A DNA stretch of 64,000 nt from Streptomyces lydicus (GCF_000717345.1 NZ_JNZA01000011.1:1-64000), one strand, 5' to 3'. Positions 35,290 through 43,782 are shown, counted from the first letter of the stretch. The notes: generated by a model not told the origin, from the letters alone. Numbers and translations are program-made.

Positions 35290-37001
35290 GACAGGCCCTC
35301 CGCCAGCGGCCCGAGGGCCAGCGCCGGGAAGTAGGTCAGACCGGTGATGATCAGGATCGTGCCGACGAGCAGCCCGGCGAAGAGCGGCTTTTCGGTACGC
35401 AGCGTGCCCGCCGTCTCGGGGATCGGCTTCTGCTCGGCGAGCGAGCCGGCCAGGGCGAGCACGAACACCATCGGCAGGAAGCGGCCGAGCAGCATGGCCA
35501 GGCCGATCGTGGTGTTGTACCAGGGCGTGTCGGCGTTCAGCCCGGCGAAGGCCGAGCCGTTGTTGTTGGCGCCGGAGGTGAACGCGTAGAGGACCTCGGA
35601 GAAGCCGTGCGCGCCGGCGCCCAGGGCCTTGGTGTTGAGCTGGGAAGCCAGCGCGTCGGGCAGCACCATCGAGGCGGCGGTGAAGCCGAGCACCAGGGCC
35701 GGCGTGACGAGGATGAAGCAGGCGGCGAGCTTGATCTCGCGGGTGCCGATCTTCTTGCCGAGGTACTCGGGCGTACGGCCCACCATCAGGCCGGCGATGA
35801 ACACCGCGATGATCGCCATGATCAGCATGCCGTAGAGGCCGGAGCCCACCCCGCCGGGGGCGATCTCACCGAGCATCATGCCGAGCAGCTGGATGCCGCC
35901 GCCGAACGCGGTGAAGGAGGAGTGGAAGGAGTCCACCGCACCGGTCGAGGTGAGGGTGGTGGCCACCGAGAAGATCGCCGAGGAACCGACGCCGAAGCGG
36001 GTCTCCTTGCCCTCCATAGCGGCGCCCGCGGCCTGCAGGGCCGGGCCGCCGTGGGCGAACTCGCTCCACATCATCAGGGCGGTGAAGCCGAGCCAGATGA
36101 TGCCCATCGTGGCAAGGACGGCGTAGCCCTGCTTCACGTTCCCGACGAGCTTGCCGAAGGTGCGGGTCAGCGCGAACGGGATGACCAGGATCAGGAAGAT
36201 CTCGAAGAGGTTGGTGAAGGCGTCGGGGTTCTCGAAGGGGTGGGCGGAGTTGGCGTTGAAGTAGCCGCCTCCGTTGGTGCCCAGCTCCTTGATGACCTCC
36301 TGGGAGGCGACCGCGCCGCCGCCGGTCTGCTGCGAGCCGCCCATGAACTGTCCGACCTCGTGGATGCCGGAGAAGTTCTGCAGGGCCCCGCAGGCGACCA
36401 GCACGAGGGCACCGACGACCGCGATCGGCAGCAGCACCCGTACGGTGCCGCGGACCAGGTCGGCCCAGAAGTTGCCGAGGTACCCGGTGCGCATGGGGGT
36501 GCCCCCTGCTCGAGCGGAGCCGAGAGCTCGGGGGAGGGCGAAGCCGCGGACCAGGGCGATGGCGACGGCCATGCCGGTGGCGGCGGAGACGAAGTTCTGC
36601 ACCGCCAGGCCGGCGGTCTGCACGACATGGCCCATGGCCTGCTCGCCGCTGTAGGACTGCCAGTTGGTGTTGGCGACGAAGGACGCCGCGGTGTTGAACG
36701 CCTGGTCCGGGCTGATCGACGCGAAGCCGAGGGACAGCGGCAGGCCGCCCTGGACGCGCTGCAGCAGGTAGAGGAAGAGCACCCCCGCCGCGGAGAACGC
36801 CAGCACGCCGCGCAGATACGCGGGCCAGCGCATCTCGGCGTCCGCGTCGGCGCCTATGCAGCGGTAGATGACCTTCTCGACACGGAGGTGCCGGGGCGAG
36901 TTGTAGACGGCGGCCATGTGGTCGCCGAGCGGGCGGTACGCCAGGGCGAGCGCCGCGACGAGCGCGGTCAGCTGGAGCACGCCGGCGAGAACGGGGCTCA
37001 T
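35286..37001 (-). CDS. kdpA: Potassium-transporting ATPase subunit KdpA, with an in-frame insertion
   Basis: A 571-residue channel-like subunit with about ten membrane segments and the four K+ selectivity regions, including [28 protein letters not shown] and [12 protein letters not shown]. Near residues 155-172 the normal short cytoplasmic link between LVRGF and [10 protein letters not shown] is lengthened by about 16 residues ([16 protein letters not shown]) that are encoded by a palindromic repeat-like sequence. All filter motifs are intact and the frame stays open, so the protein may still work. It takes up K+ with high affinity. The kdpF gene lies seven bases upstream. Confidence 0.95.
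   Translation of the reverse strand: MSPVLAGVLQLTALVAALALAYRPLGDHMAAVYNSPRHLRVEKVIYRCIGADADAEMRWPAYLRGVLAFSAAGVLFLYLLQRVQGGLPLSLGFASISPDQAFNTAASFVANTNWQSYSGEQAMGHVVQTAGLAVQNFVSAATGMAVAIALVRGFALPRALGSARAGGTPMRTGYLGNFWADLVRGTVRVLLPIAVVGALVLVACGALQNFSGIHEVGQFMGGSQQTGGGAVASQEVIKELGTNGGGYFNANSAHPFENPDAFTNLFEIFLILVIPFALTRTFGKLVGNVKQGYAVLATMGIIWLGFTALMMWSEFAHGGPALQAAGAAMEGKETRFGVGSSAIFSVATTLTSTGAVDSFHSSFTAFGGGIQLLGMMLGEIAPGGVGSGLYGMLIMAIIAVFIAGLMVGRTPEYLGKKIGTREIKLAACFILVTPALVLGFTAASMVLPDALASQLNTKALGAGAHGFSEVLYAFTSGANNNGSAFAGLNADTPWYNTTIGLAMLLGRFLPMVFVLALAGSLAEQKPIPETAGTLRTEKPLFAGLLVGTILIITGLTYFPALALGPLAEGLS
36494..36537. repeat. Palindromic repeat-like sequence inserted in kdpA
   Basis: The bases running from GGGGGTGCCCCCTGCTCGAG to the complementary GAGAGCTCGGGGGAG contain CCCCC/GGGGG arms around a CTCGAGCGGAGCCGAG core that can fold back. 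From memory, close versions are scattered through many streptomycete genomes, mostly between genes. Here it lies inside kdpA and adds a multiple of three bases. The outer limits are approximate. Confidence 0.65.
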
Positions 37002-37008
37002 CGGCTGC

Positions 37009-37098
37009 TCAGAACCTCTCCGGGAAGACGAGGGCGAGGATCAGGTACCCCAGCAGGGCGACGGCGACGATCAGGCCGACGACGTTTTCGACGGTCAC
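37009..37098 (-). CDS. kdpF: Small Kdp subunit KdpF
   Basis: A 29-residue single-helix membrane peptide, [16 protein letters not shown] then [13 protein letters not shown]. The ending LVFPERF is the hallmark of KdpF. It stabilises the KdpABC complex in the membrane, bound against KdpA. The GTG start overlaps the stop codon of the small gene upstream (GTGA), and kdpA begins seven bases after its own stop, so all are coupled. Confidence 0.9.
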   Translation of the reverse strand: MTVENVVGLIVAVALLGYLILALVFPERF

Positions 37099-37178
37099 AG
37101 CCTCGTCACCCCCTTGGCGACGAGAGCCACCAGCGCGAAGACCGCGAGCGTGACGACGACGAAGGCCACGTCGGCCAT
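37095..37178 (-). CDS. 27-residue membrane peptide upstream of kdpF
   Basis: A tiny gene starting at ATG 37178 after GGAGCACCCG and encoding MADVAFVVVTLAVFALVALV then AKGVTRL: one hydrophobic helix and a basic end. Its stop overlaps the kdpF start by four bases. Similar peptides precede kdpF in other streptomycetes as far as I recall. It is probably a first gene of the kdp operon, either an accessory Kdp subunit or a leader that sets kdpF translation. Its role is unknown. Confidence 0.7.
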   Translation of the reverse strand: MADVAFVVVTLAVFALVALVAKGVTRL

Positions 37179-37327
37179 CGGGTGCTCCTAGATGGATGGG
37201 AGATCAGGACCCCCACAGCAAAGCGCCCCGCCGGAGCCGCGGGACCGCCGTTGACGCCGTCCTTACGGCCATTAGCGCCCTGTTGACGGAATCCCTACGC
37301 GCCCCGGCCTGACCTGCGCGAACGACA
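37179..37327 (-). promoter_or_regulatory. Promoter region of the kdp operon, possible KdpE site
   Basis: On the minus strand two CCGTCAACAG/GCGTCAACGG-like GTCAAC boxes, about 30 bases apart, flank a TAATGGCCGTAAGG stretch 60-110 bases before the first start codon. A spaced direct repeat of this type is a plausible binding site for KdpE dimers. The assignment rests only on position and repetition. Confidence 0.4.
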
Positions 37328-37361
37328 AGGGCCCGCGCCCCCTCAAGGGGGCACGGGCCCT
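37328..37361 (-). terminator. Terminator after the dut-DUF3710 operon
   Basis: AGGGCCCG pairs with CGGGCCCT and an inner GCCCC with GGGGC around a short loop, about 85 bases after the DUF3710 stop. It separates that operon from the kdp promoter. Confidence 0.8.
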
Positions 37362-37444
37362 GCTGACCGTCGTTATCCGGCCGGAATGCGGACGCCTACG
37401 CACCGCTTGTGCGCGCGAGGTGCGGTCCCTCTGCGCCCCGGGCG

Positions 37445-38209
37445 TCAGCGGATCTCGGTGATCTCCGGTCCGCGCTCCAGCCGCTCCACGCCGCCGCCGA
37501 AGCGGGACTGCTCGACCGACTCCTGCTGCACGCCGTCCGGCACCATCTGCGCGTCGTCCGGCAGCTTCAGGACGATCGGGTCACGCGGCGCCATCGGTCC
37601 CTCGCCGCGGACGATGACGGTGTCCCGGAAGATGTGTTCCAGCACGCCGGCGGCCTGCGGCTGCACCGCGCCCTGGCCGGAGATCACTCCGCGCAGGAAC
37701 CACCGGGGGCCGTCGACACCGACGAAGCGCACGACCTGCACGCCGTTGGTGCCGTCCGGCAGCTGTACGGGCACCTGGGCGCGCAGTTCCCAGCCCAGCG
37801 GGCCGTCGACCTCGTCGATGACCCCGCCCTGCTGGGTGATGCCGGCCGCGATCTCCTCGCGGACCTCGCCCCAGATCCCCTCGTTGCGCGGGGCGGCGAA
37901 TGCCTGCAGCTGGACGGCGCTGTCCTGCAGCACCACCGTCGCGGCGACGATCGCGTCACCGGCGACCTCCACCCGCAGCTCCATGCCCTCGACACCGGGC
38001 ACGTAGATACCGCCGAGGTCCACCCGGCCCTCGCCGGGGTTCGTGACCTCCGACGCGTCCCAGGGGCCGTCGGGGCGCGGCGCGGGCGGAAGACTCAGCC
38101 GCTCCTGCACCGCGTCGTCCTCGTCGGCGTCGCTCACCGCGCGCTCCTCCCGGAGCGTGGTGTCCTTGGCCGGCTCTTCAGCCTCGTTCTTCTTGCGACG
38201 TCCGAACAC
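37445..38209 (-). CDS. DUF3710 domain-containing protein
   Basis: A 254-residue soluble protein. The GTG at 38209 is used because GGAAGG lies eight bases before it and the upstream dut gene stops at 38211; this gives the usual start VFGRRKKNEAEEP. A charged N-terminus of about 80 residues precedes the DUF3710 domain (VDLGGIYVPGVEGMELRVEV, AAGITQQGGVIDEVDGPLGW, VDGPRWFLRGVISGQGA). Function is unknown; its constant place after dut in actinobacteria suggests a housekeeping role. Confidence 0.88.
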   Translation of the reverse strand: MFGRRKKNEAEEPAKDTTLREERAVSDADEDDAVQERLSLPPAPRPDGPWDASEVTNPGEGRVDLGGIYVPGVEGMELRVEVAGDAIVAATVVLQDSAVQLQAFAAPRNEGIWGEVREEIAAGITQQGGVIDEVDGPLGWELRAQVPVQLPDGTNGVQVVRFVGVDGPRWFLRGVISGQGAVQPQAAGVLEHIFRDTVIVRGEGPMAPRDPIVLKLPDDAQMVPDGVQQESVEQSRFGGGVERLERGPEITEIR

Positions 38210-38210
38210 G

Positions 38211-38732
38211 TCACTGTCCTTCCCGGTCGGCACCGACCGATGCGTATTCATTCCCGCCCGTGGAGCCGTCCACCGCCGCATGACCGCCGGTGGAACCGAA
38301 TCCCCCCTCGGCCCGCGCCGAGCCGGGAAGTTCCGCCACCTCGTGGAAGCGCACCTTCTCGACCTGCTGGACGACCAGTTGGGCGATCCGGTCGAACCTC
38401 TCGAACCGCACGCTCTCGCGCGGGTCCAGATTGACCACGATCACCTTGATCTCTCCACGGTACCCGGCATCCACCGTCCCGGGGGCATTCACCAGTGCCA
38501 GTCCGCAGCGCGCTGCGAGCCCGGACCGGGGGTGGACAAATGCCGCATAACCGTCGGGCAGCGCGATCGACACCCCGGTGGGCAGTACGGCGCGCTCCCC
38601 CGGCGCCAGCTCGGCGGCCTCGGTGGTCACCAGATCCACGCCCGCGTCGCCCGGGTGCCCGTACGACGGGACGGGCACCTCCGGGTCCAGCCGGCGCAGC
38701 AGAACGTCCACGGGATTCCGTACCTGACTCAC
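38211..38732 (-). CDS. dut: dUTP diphosphatase
   Basis: A 173-residue trimeric dUTPase, which hydrolyses dUTP to dUMP to keep uracil out of DNA and feed thymidylate synthesis. All five motifs are visible: HPGDAGVDL, HPRSGLAARCGL, NAPGTVDAGYRGEI (with the catalytic Asp), RFDRIAQLVVQ, and the C-terminal glycine-rich arm ARAEGGFGSTGG. Its GTG start overlaps the thioesterase stop (GTGA) and its own stop is one base before the DUF3710 gene: a tightly packed three-gene operon. Confidence 0.95.
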   Translation of the reverse strand: MSQVRNPVDVLLRRLDPEVPVPSYGHPGDAGVDLVTTEAAELAPGERAVLPTGVSIALPDGYAAFVHPRSGLAARCGLALVNAPGTVDAGYRGEIKVIVVNLDPRESVRFERFDRIAQLVVQQVEKVRFHEVAELPGSARAEGGFGSTGGHAAVDGSTGGNEYASVGADREGQ

Positions 38733-39322
38733 GGGTTCACCTCGAAGGCACGCGCTCGTTTGACCTGGTCCGGGTCGGCCATCGCCGCCTGGATCTCCTC
38801 GGTCCTTCCGTTCTCGATGAAGTGGTCGACCTTCACCTCGATGAAGACGGCGTCGGCGCGGACCGCTACCGGGCCGTCCGGGGCGCCTATCCGCCCCACG
38901 GCCGACGAGTAGATCTTCCGCCCGTGCACCGCGGTGACCCGCGCGTCCAGATGCAGCACCGTGCCCAGCGGCACCGGCCGTACGAAGTCGGTCTCCAGCC
39001 GACCGGTCACCGCGATCACCCGCAGCAGCCAGTTCAGCGAGCCGAGGGTCTCGTCCAGCGCGGTGGCCAGCACACCGCCGTGCGCCAGGCCGGGCGCACC
39101 CTGGTGGGCCTCCTTGACGGTGAACTCGGCCCGTACGCTCACGTCCTCGCCGGCCCGCGCCTCCAGGTGCAGCCCGTGCGGCTGGCCCGTCCCGCAGCCG
39201 AAGCAGCGGTCGTAGTGCGCGCCGAGGAGTTCGCCGGGTGCCGGCGCGTCCGCGTGCCGGACCGGAGCGACGGCGTCCGTCGGTGGCGTCAGCCCCGGCC
39301 TCGTTCTGTCAGTTCCACTCAC
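38729..39322 (-). CDS. PaaI-type hotdog thioesterase
   Basis: A 197-residue hotdog-fold protein. The GTG at 39322 (VSGTDRTRPGL) is preferred over the much longer frame. The motif CFGCGTGQPHGLHL near residue 40 and GAPGLAHGGVLATALDETLG, whose HGG and Asp/Glu form the active site, are typical of PaaI/YbgC-like acyl-CoA thioesterases. The substrate is unknown. It shares four bases with dut, so it is the first gene of that operon; a metabolic link with dUTPase is not evident. Confidence 0.85.
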   Translation of the reverse strand: MSGTDRTRPGLTPPTDAVAPVRHADAPAPGELLGAHYDRCFGCGTGQPHGLHLEARAGEDVSVRAEFTVKEAHQGAPGLAHGGVLATALDETLGSLNWLLRVIAVTGRLETDFVRPVPLGTVLHLDARVTAVHGRKIYSSAVGRIGAPDGPVAVRADAVFIEVKVDHFIENGRTEEIQAAMADPDQVKRARAFEVNP

Positions 39323-39380
39323 GAGTGCAGACCCTACCCGCGCGCGTAAGGGACCCGCGCCGCCGTGCCAAGCTGGAGCC

Positions 39381-39824
39381 ATGCAGTCGTACGAGGAACG
39401 TCTCACCGCACCCCGGTCCTGGTGGGTGATCGCCGCACTGGTCGGCGTCGCCTGCGCGCTGATGCTGCTCCCGGTCGGGACGCTGCCGATGCTCGGCGGG
39501 CTGATCGGCGGCGCGGCGCTGTCGGCGGTCGCGGTGAGCGCGTACGGCTCGGCGCGGATCCGGGTGGTGGGCGGCGCGCTGATCGCCGGCGACGCGAAGA
39601 TCCCGGCCTCGGCGCTGGGCGAGGCCCGGGCGCTGGACGCCGAGGAGGCGCTGGCCTGGCGCACGCACAAGGCCGATGCTCGGGCGTTCATGCTGCTGCG
39701 CAGCTACGTCCCCACAGCGGTGCGGGTGGAGATCACGGACCCGGACGACCCGACGCCGTACGCCTATCTGTCCACGCGCCGGCCGGAGAGTCTGGTGGCG
39801 GCGCTGACGGCCGTACGCGCCTGA
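39381..39824 (+). CDS. DUF3093 membrane protein
   Basis: A 147-residue protein with two adjoining membrane segments (about 14-55: WWVIAALVGVACALMLLPVG, LPMLGGLIGGAALSAVAV) followed by a soluble beta domain (RIRVVGGALIAGDAKIP, AFMLLRSYVPTAVRVEITDP, PYAYLSTRRPESLVAAL), which is the DUF3093 pattern. Function unknown. It is transcribed away from the thioesterase-dut operon, with 58 bases between the two starts. Confidence 0.88.
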   Translation: MQSYEERLTAPRSWWVIAALVGVACALMLLPVGTLPMLGGLIGGAALSAVAVSAYGSARIRVVGGALIAGDAKIPASALGEARALDAEEALAWRTHKADARAFMLLRSYVPTAVRVEITDPDDPTPYAYLSTRRPESLVAALTAVRA

Positions 39825-39850
39825 GCGGCCGGCCCGCCGGGGGAACGGCG

Positions 39851-40675
39851 TCAGCCGTCGGAGGCGGGCAGGGCGTCCCAGGGGACCTGCTTCGTGCGCA
39901 GGTCCTTGCGGATTTTCTCCGCGAGTTTTCTGGTGTCACGGCGGTTCATCAACGCGCCGACGGTGGCGCCGACCATGAACGGCGTGAGGTTCGGCAGATT
40001 GCGCAGCGTGCGCTTCATGATCTGCTGGCGCAGCTCGCGCTTCATCGGCCCGCCGAGCGCGATGTTCAGCGAGGCCGGTCTGGCGATGTCGATGCCCCGC
40101 TCCTCCGTCCAGGACGTCAGGGAGGCCATCGCGCGCTGCCGGAAATTGCCCGGGGGCCGCAGCCCGTAGACCTCGTGCAGCTCGGCGATCAATTTGATTT
40201 CGATCGAGGCCACGCCGGTGATCTCGGCGGCCAGCTCGGCCGGCATGGCGGGCGGTACGGGCAGCATCGCTGCCGCGCCGACGCCCGCTCCGACGGTGCC
40301 CGTGCCCGCGCAGGCGCCCGCGACCAGCTTGTCGGCCAGTTCCTCGGGGGTCAGACCGGGAAACTGGGCGCGCAGTGTGGCGAGGTCGCGGACCGGGATC
40401 CGCGGGGCGGTGGCGATGATCCGGTCAGCGATCACCGCGAACCAGGCCCGCACCCGGCCGCGCCGTCCTGGCGCCGCCGCCCCGGTGGTGCCGGGGACGG
40501 CCGGGTCCGCGAGCGAGGCCCTCTGGCCCCGCTCCTGCGGTGCACCGGACGTCCGCTCCGCGGGAAGGGCGGTCGGGTCGGCGGGCACGGGCGCGGTTTC
40601 TTCGCGTGATCGTGCGCCGGCCGCCGGGCCGCTGACGCCCTTGGGACCCTTACGGAACGGGTTCACGCCTGCCAC
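39851..40675 (-). CDS. Conserved hypothetical protein, possibly EcsC-like
   Basis: A 274-residue protein. The first 75 residues are charged and low in complexity. The rest is helical: a glycine-rich hydrophobic hairpin (ACAGTGTVGAGVGAAAML, then PVPPAMPAELAAEITGVA) and basic amphipathic helices (RRDTRKLAEKIRKDLRTKQV), somewhat like EcsC-family membrane-associated proteins. I am not sure of that assignment. It lies 14 bases downstream of the DUF4193 gene on the same strand and is probably co-transcribed. Confidence 0.65.
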   Translation of the reverse strand: MAGVNPFRKGPKGVSGPAAGARSREETAPVPADPTALPAERTSGAPQERGQRASLADPAVPGTTGAAAPGRRGRVRAWFAVIADRIIATAPRIPVRDLATLRAQFPGLTPEELADKLVAGACAGTGTVGAGVGAAAMLPVPPAMPAELAAEITGVASIEIKLIAELHEVYGLRPPGNFRQRAMASLTSWTEERGIDIARPASLNIALGGPMKRELRQQIMKRTLRNLPNLTPFMVGATVGALMNRRDTRKLAEKIRKDLRTKQVPWDALPASDG

Positions 40676-40689
40676 GGCGCAGTCCGGTC

Positions 40690-40989
40690 TCAGGCCGCGC
40701 AGTCGCGGCAGATCGGCTGGCCGTTCTTCTCCTCAGCCAGCTGGCTGCGGTGGTGGACCAGGAAGCAGCTCATGCACGTGAACTCGTCCTGCTGCTTGGG
40801 CAGCACGCGCACCGCGAGCTCTTCGTTGGACAGGTCGGCGCCGGGAAGTTCCAGGCCCTCGGCCTGCTCGAACTCGTCGACGTCGACGGCCGAGGCGGAC
40901 TTGTCGTTCCGCCGCGACTTCAGCTCTTCAATGCTGTCCTCGTTGAGGTCGTCGTCGGTCTTGCGTGGGGTGTCGTAATCCGTAGCCAT
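40690..40989 (-). CDS. DUF4193 zinc-ribbon protein
   Basis: A 99-residue protein with an acidic N-terminal half and a C-terminal zinc ribbon made of CMSC (about 72-75) and CRDC (94-97), within DEFTCMSCFLVHHRSQLAEE and GQPICRDCAA. This is the DUF4193 pattern, restricted to actinobacteria. Such proteins may contact RNA polymerase or other partners, but nothing is shown. A GGGGGAGAGCG ribosome binding site precedes the ATG. Confidence 0.9.
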   Translation of the reverse strand: MATDYDTPRKTDDDLNEDSIEELKSRRNDKSASAVDVDEFEQAEGLELPGADLSNEELAVRVLPKQQDEFTCMSCFLVHHRSQLAEEKNGQPICRDCAA

Positions 40990-41539
40990 TTTCGCTCTCC
41001 CCCTCTGGGTGTCTGCGGTGTCTCAGCGCTCGTAACGCGTGAGAGGCCGGACTTGTGCCCGACCTGAGGCGGAGATTTTGCCTCACATCAAGGTCTGTTA
41101 CTCAATCGACACCCAACCGCACCCCTGAAGAGGTGATCGGTTTGGATGGCGATCAGGACCGTACACGGTCCGAATGTCGCACCTCGCGCAGCCCATCACC
41201 TGTACTTCCCGTGATTCCACCCCTGGGAAACCAGGACTTCCCCGGCATTCCACCAGGCAATTCGATCACGGAGCGTAGATGGCTGGAAATTCGCGTCTGT
41301 GAGCGATCACACACGCATTGCCCGGCGGTCGGACCGGCGCAATTCCGCGCAAAGCGAACGTGGCGAAGGATCCACTCCCACCCCCCTTCTCGTCAAACCG
41401 GGAGGCAAGACGGTGTACGGCCGCGAGACGAGCGATCGTACGCACAGATGTCCGAGGCGGCCCGCGGGGGTGCCCAGGCGCTCCTGCGCCCGTACAACCA
41501 CCCTGCGGGCGCCCCGTGGCCGAAGGTCGGAGTGCCAGG
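40990..41539. other. Intergenic region between DUF4193 and cutS
   Basis: 550 bases without a supported gene. It includes the DUF4193 promoter side and, at 41156-41171, a perfect GGACCGT/ACGGTCC palindrome separated by two bases. Base composition is lower in GC between about 41080 and 41300. Confidence 0.45.
41156..41171. promoter_or_regulatory. Palindrome, possible operator
   Basis: GGACCGT-AC-ACGGTCC is a perfect inverted repeat about 170 bases upstream of the DUF4193 start. It could be a regulator binding site; no factor can be named. Confidence 0.25.
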
Positions 41540-42799
41540 TCAGAGCGGCAGGACGACCCGCATCACGAGTCCGCCGCCGTCGCGGGGCTCGGCCGTGATC
41601 GTGCCGTCGTGCGCGCGCGCCACCGAGCGCACGATGGACAGCCCCAGCCCCACGCCCTTGTCGCTTCCCGTGCGCTCCGTACGCAGCCGCCGGAACGGCT
41701 CGAAGAGGTTCTCCACCTCGTAGGCGGGGACCACCGGGCCGGTATTGGCCACCACGAGCACCGCACAGCCCGGCAGCGGCTCCGTGGAGACCTCCACCCA
41801 GCCGTCCGGGACGTTGTAGCGCACCGCGTTCTGCACGAGGTTCAGCGCGATCCGCTCCAGCAGCACCCCGTTGCCCTGGACGAAGACCTGCTGCCGGACC
41901 CCGCGCAGCGATACGCCCTTGGCCTGGGCCTCCTCACGGGACTGGTCGACCGCCTGCGCGGCGACCTCGGACAGGTCCACCGGCTTCTTGTCCACGACCT
42001 TGTTCTCGCTGCGGGCGAGCAGCAGCAGACCCTCCACCAGCTGCTCGCTGCGCTCGTTCGTCGCCAGCAGCGTCTTGCCCAGCTGCGCCAGCTCGGGGGA
42101 CGCCTCCGGGTCCGCCAGCTGCACCTCCAGCAACGTGCGGTTGATCGCCAGTGGAGTGCGCAACTCGTGCGAGGCATTGGCCACGAACCGGCGCTGCGAC
42201 TCGAAGGCCCGGTCGAGCCGGTCCAGCATCTCGTCGAAGGTGTCCGCCAGCTCCTTGAGCTCGTCGTCCGGGCCGCCCAGCTCGATCCGCCGGTGCAGGT
42301 CGGAGCCGGCCACCCGCTGGGCGGTACGCGTGATCCGCCCCAGCGGCGACAGCACCCGGCCGGCCATCGCGTAACCGAAGGCGAAGGCCACGACGGTCAG
42401 GCCCAGCAGCGCCAGCAGGGAGCGGTTGAGCAGGCTGTTGAGTGCCAGCGCGCGCTGGTGCTGGAGGCACTGCTCGACGGCCTGCTGTAGCAGCGGCCCG
42501 GAGGTCTGGGTGGGCAGGTCGCAGATGTCACTCGTGGACTCGAACTTGCCGCCGAGGATCTTCAGCGGCAGCGCGCTGCCGTCGTGCAGCGCGTCGGCGG
42601 CCAGCATGTAGATGATCGTCAGCAGCACGATGCCGGCCATCAGGAACATGCCGCCGTACAGCAGCGTGAGCCGTATCCGGATCGTGGGCCGCAGCCAGGG
42701 GAAGGGCCGCACGTTGACCGGGCGGGGGTCCCAGGTGGGCTTCGGCGGCATGGGCGGCGGCGGGGCGGCCGGCTTGGAGAACGAGGGCAGGGAGGGCAT
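41540..42799 (-). CDS. cutS: Sensor histidine kinase CutS
   Basis: A 419-residue kinase with two membrane helices (about 44-66 and 128-148) enclosing a short extracellular sensor with just two cysteines, Cys93 and Cys111. A HAMP domain follows, then phosphorylated His211 (FVANASHELRTPL) and the ATPase domain (NLVQNAVRYN, GVGLGLSIVRSVARAHDG). The pairing with a CutR-like regulator and the gene order identify the CutRS system, which in streptomycetes senses extracytoplasmic redox or protein-folding state through those cysteines and influences antibiotic production. The N-terminus is proline-rich and cytoplasmic. Confidence 0.88.
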   Translation of the reverse strand: MPSLPSFSKPAAPPPPMPPKPTWDPRPVNVRPFPWLRPTIRIRLTLLYGGMFLMAGIVLLTIIYMLAADALHDGSALPLKILGGKFESTSDICDLPTQTSGPLLQQAVEQCLQHQRALALNSLLNRSLLALLGLTVVAFAFGYAMAGRVLSPLGRITRTAQRVAGSDLHRRIELGGPDDELKELADTFDEMLDRLDRAFESQRRFVANASHELRTPLAINRTLLEVQLADPEASPELAQLGKTLLATNERSEQLVEGLLLLARSENKVVDKKPVDLSEVAAQAVDQSREEAQAKGVSLRGVRQQVFVQGNGVLLERIALNLVQNAVRYNVPDGWVEVSTEPLPGCAVLVVANTGPVVPAYEVENLFEPFRRLRTERTGSDKGVGLGLSIVRSVARAHDGTITAEPRDGGGLVMRVVLPL

Positions 42800-42805
42800 C
42801 GGCGG

Positions 42806-43459
42806 TCAGATCCGGTATCCCGAGCCGGGCACGGTGACGATCACCGCGGGCTCGCCGAGCTTGCGGCGCAGCGTCATGACCGTGACCCGCACGACGTTGG
42901 TGAACGGGTCGGTGTTCTCGTCCCACGCCTTCTCCAGGAGCTGCTCGGCCGAGACGACCGTGCCCTCGCTGCGCATCAGGACCTCCAGCACCGCGAACTC
43001 CTTCGGCGCCAGCTGGACCTCCTTGCCGTCGCGGAAGACCTCACGGCGGTTCGGGTCGAGCTTGATGCCGGCCCGCTCCAGGACCGGCGGCAGCGCGACG
43101 GTCGTACGGCGCCCCAGGGCGCGCACCCGGGCCGTGAGCTCGGTGAAGGCGAACGGCTTGGGGAGGTAGTCGTCCGCGCCGATCTCCAGGCCCTCGACGC
43201 GGTCGCTGACGTCGCCGGAGGCGGTGAGCATCAGGACGCGGGTGGGCATGCCCAGCTCGACGATCTTGCGGCACACGTCGTCACCGTGGACCACGGGCAG
43301 GTCGCGGTCGAGCACGACGACGTCGTAGTCGTTGACCGCGATCCGTTCGAGGGCGGCAGCGCCGTCGTAGACCACGTCGACGGCCATGGCCTCCCGGCGT
43401 AGTCCGGTGGCCACAGCATCGGCGAGCAGCTGCTCGTCCTCGACGACGAGAACACGCAC
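42806..43459 (-). CDS. cutR: Response regulator CutR
   Basis: A 217-residue OmpR-type regulator with the acidic pocket at Glu7-Asp8, phosphorylated Asp51 (VVLDRDLPVVHGDD) and Lys of YLPKPFAF. The winged-helix domain has VQLAPKEFAVLEVLMRSEGT and TNVVRVTVMTLRRKLG. The sequence agrees with Streptomyces CutR as far as I remember it. It starts with GTG and ends six bases before cutS. It acts as the DNA-binding partner of CutS. Confidence 0.9.
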   Translation of the reverse strand: MRVLVVEDEQLLADAVATGLRREAMAVDVVYDGAAALERIAVNDYDVVVLDRDLPVVHGDDVCRKIVELGMPTRVLMLTASGDVSDRVEGLEIGADDYLPKPFAFTELTARVRALGRRTTVALPPVLERAGIKLDPNRREVFRDGKEVQLAPKEFAVLEVLMRSEGTVVSAEQLLEKAWDENTDPFTNVVRVTVMTLRRKLGEPAVIVTVPGSGYRI

Positions 43460-43782
43460 GTCGCTAGTCCTTCCTCACGGCCCTTGCGGGCAGGCACAAC
43501 AATCTTGCGGAGCCCTTCCATCCTGCCCCGAACAGCTGTAAACCGGCGGTAAGGGGGATCGGGGCGGCGCAGCGGGGTCCCACGCGGCCCGACGCGCAGG
43601 ATTCCTGGGCGGGTTGAGGTTTCCCTGAGGGTGGGCATGGGGAGGACGACTGCACACCCGCGATCACGCCCTGATTATGTGGCGATCCACTTGCCATGAA
43701 CTGATCCATCGCAGGGACCACGCCGTGATCGACCCACCCGTCGGCACACCCCCGTGCCACCGACCCACGACGAGGGGGCGCA
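43460..43782. other. Divergent intergenic region upstream of cutR
   Basis: Holds the promoters of cutRS and of the small gene to the right. No other feature can be supported. Confidence 0.4.
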
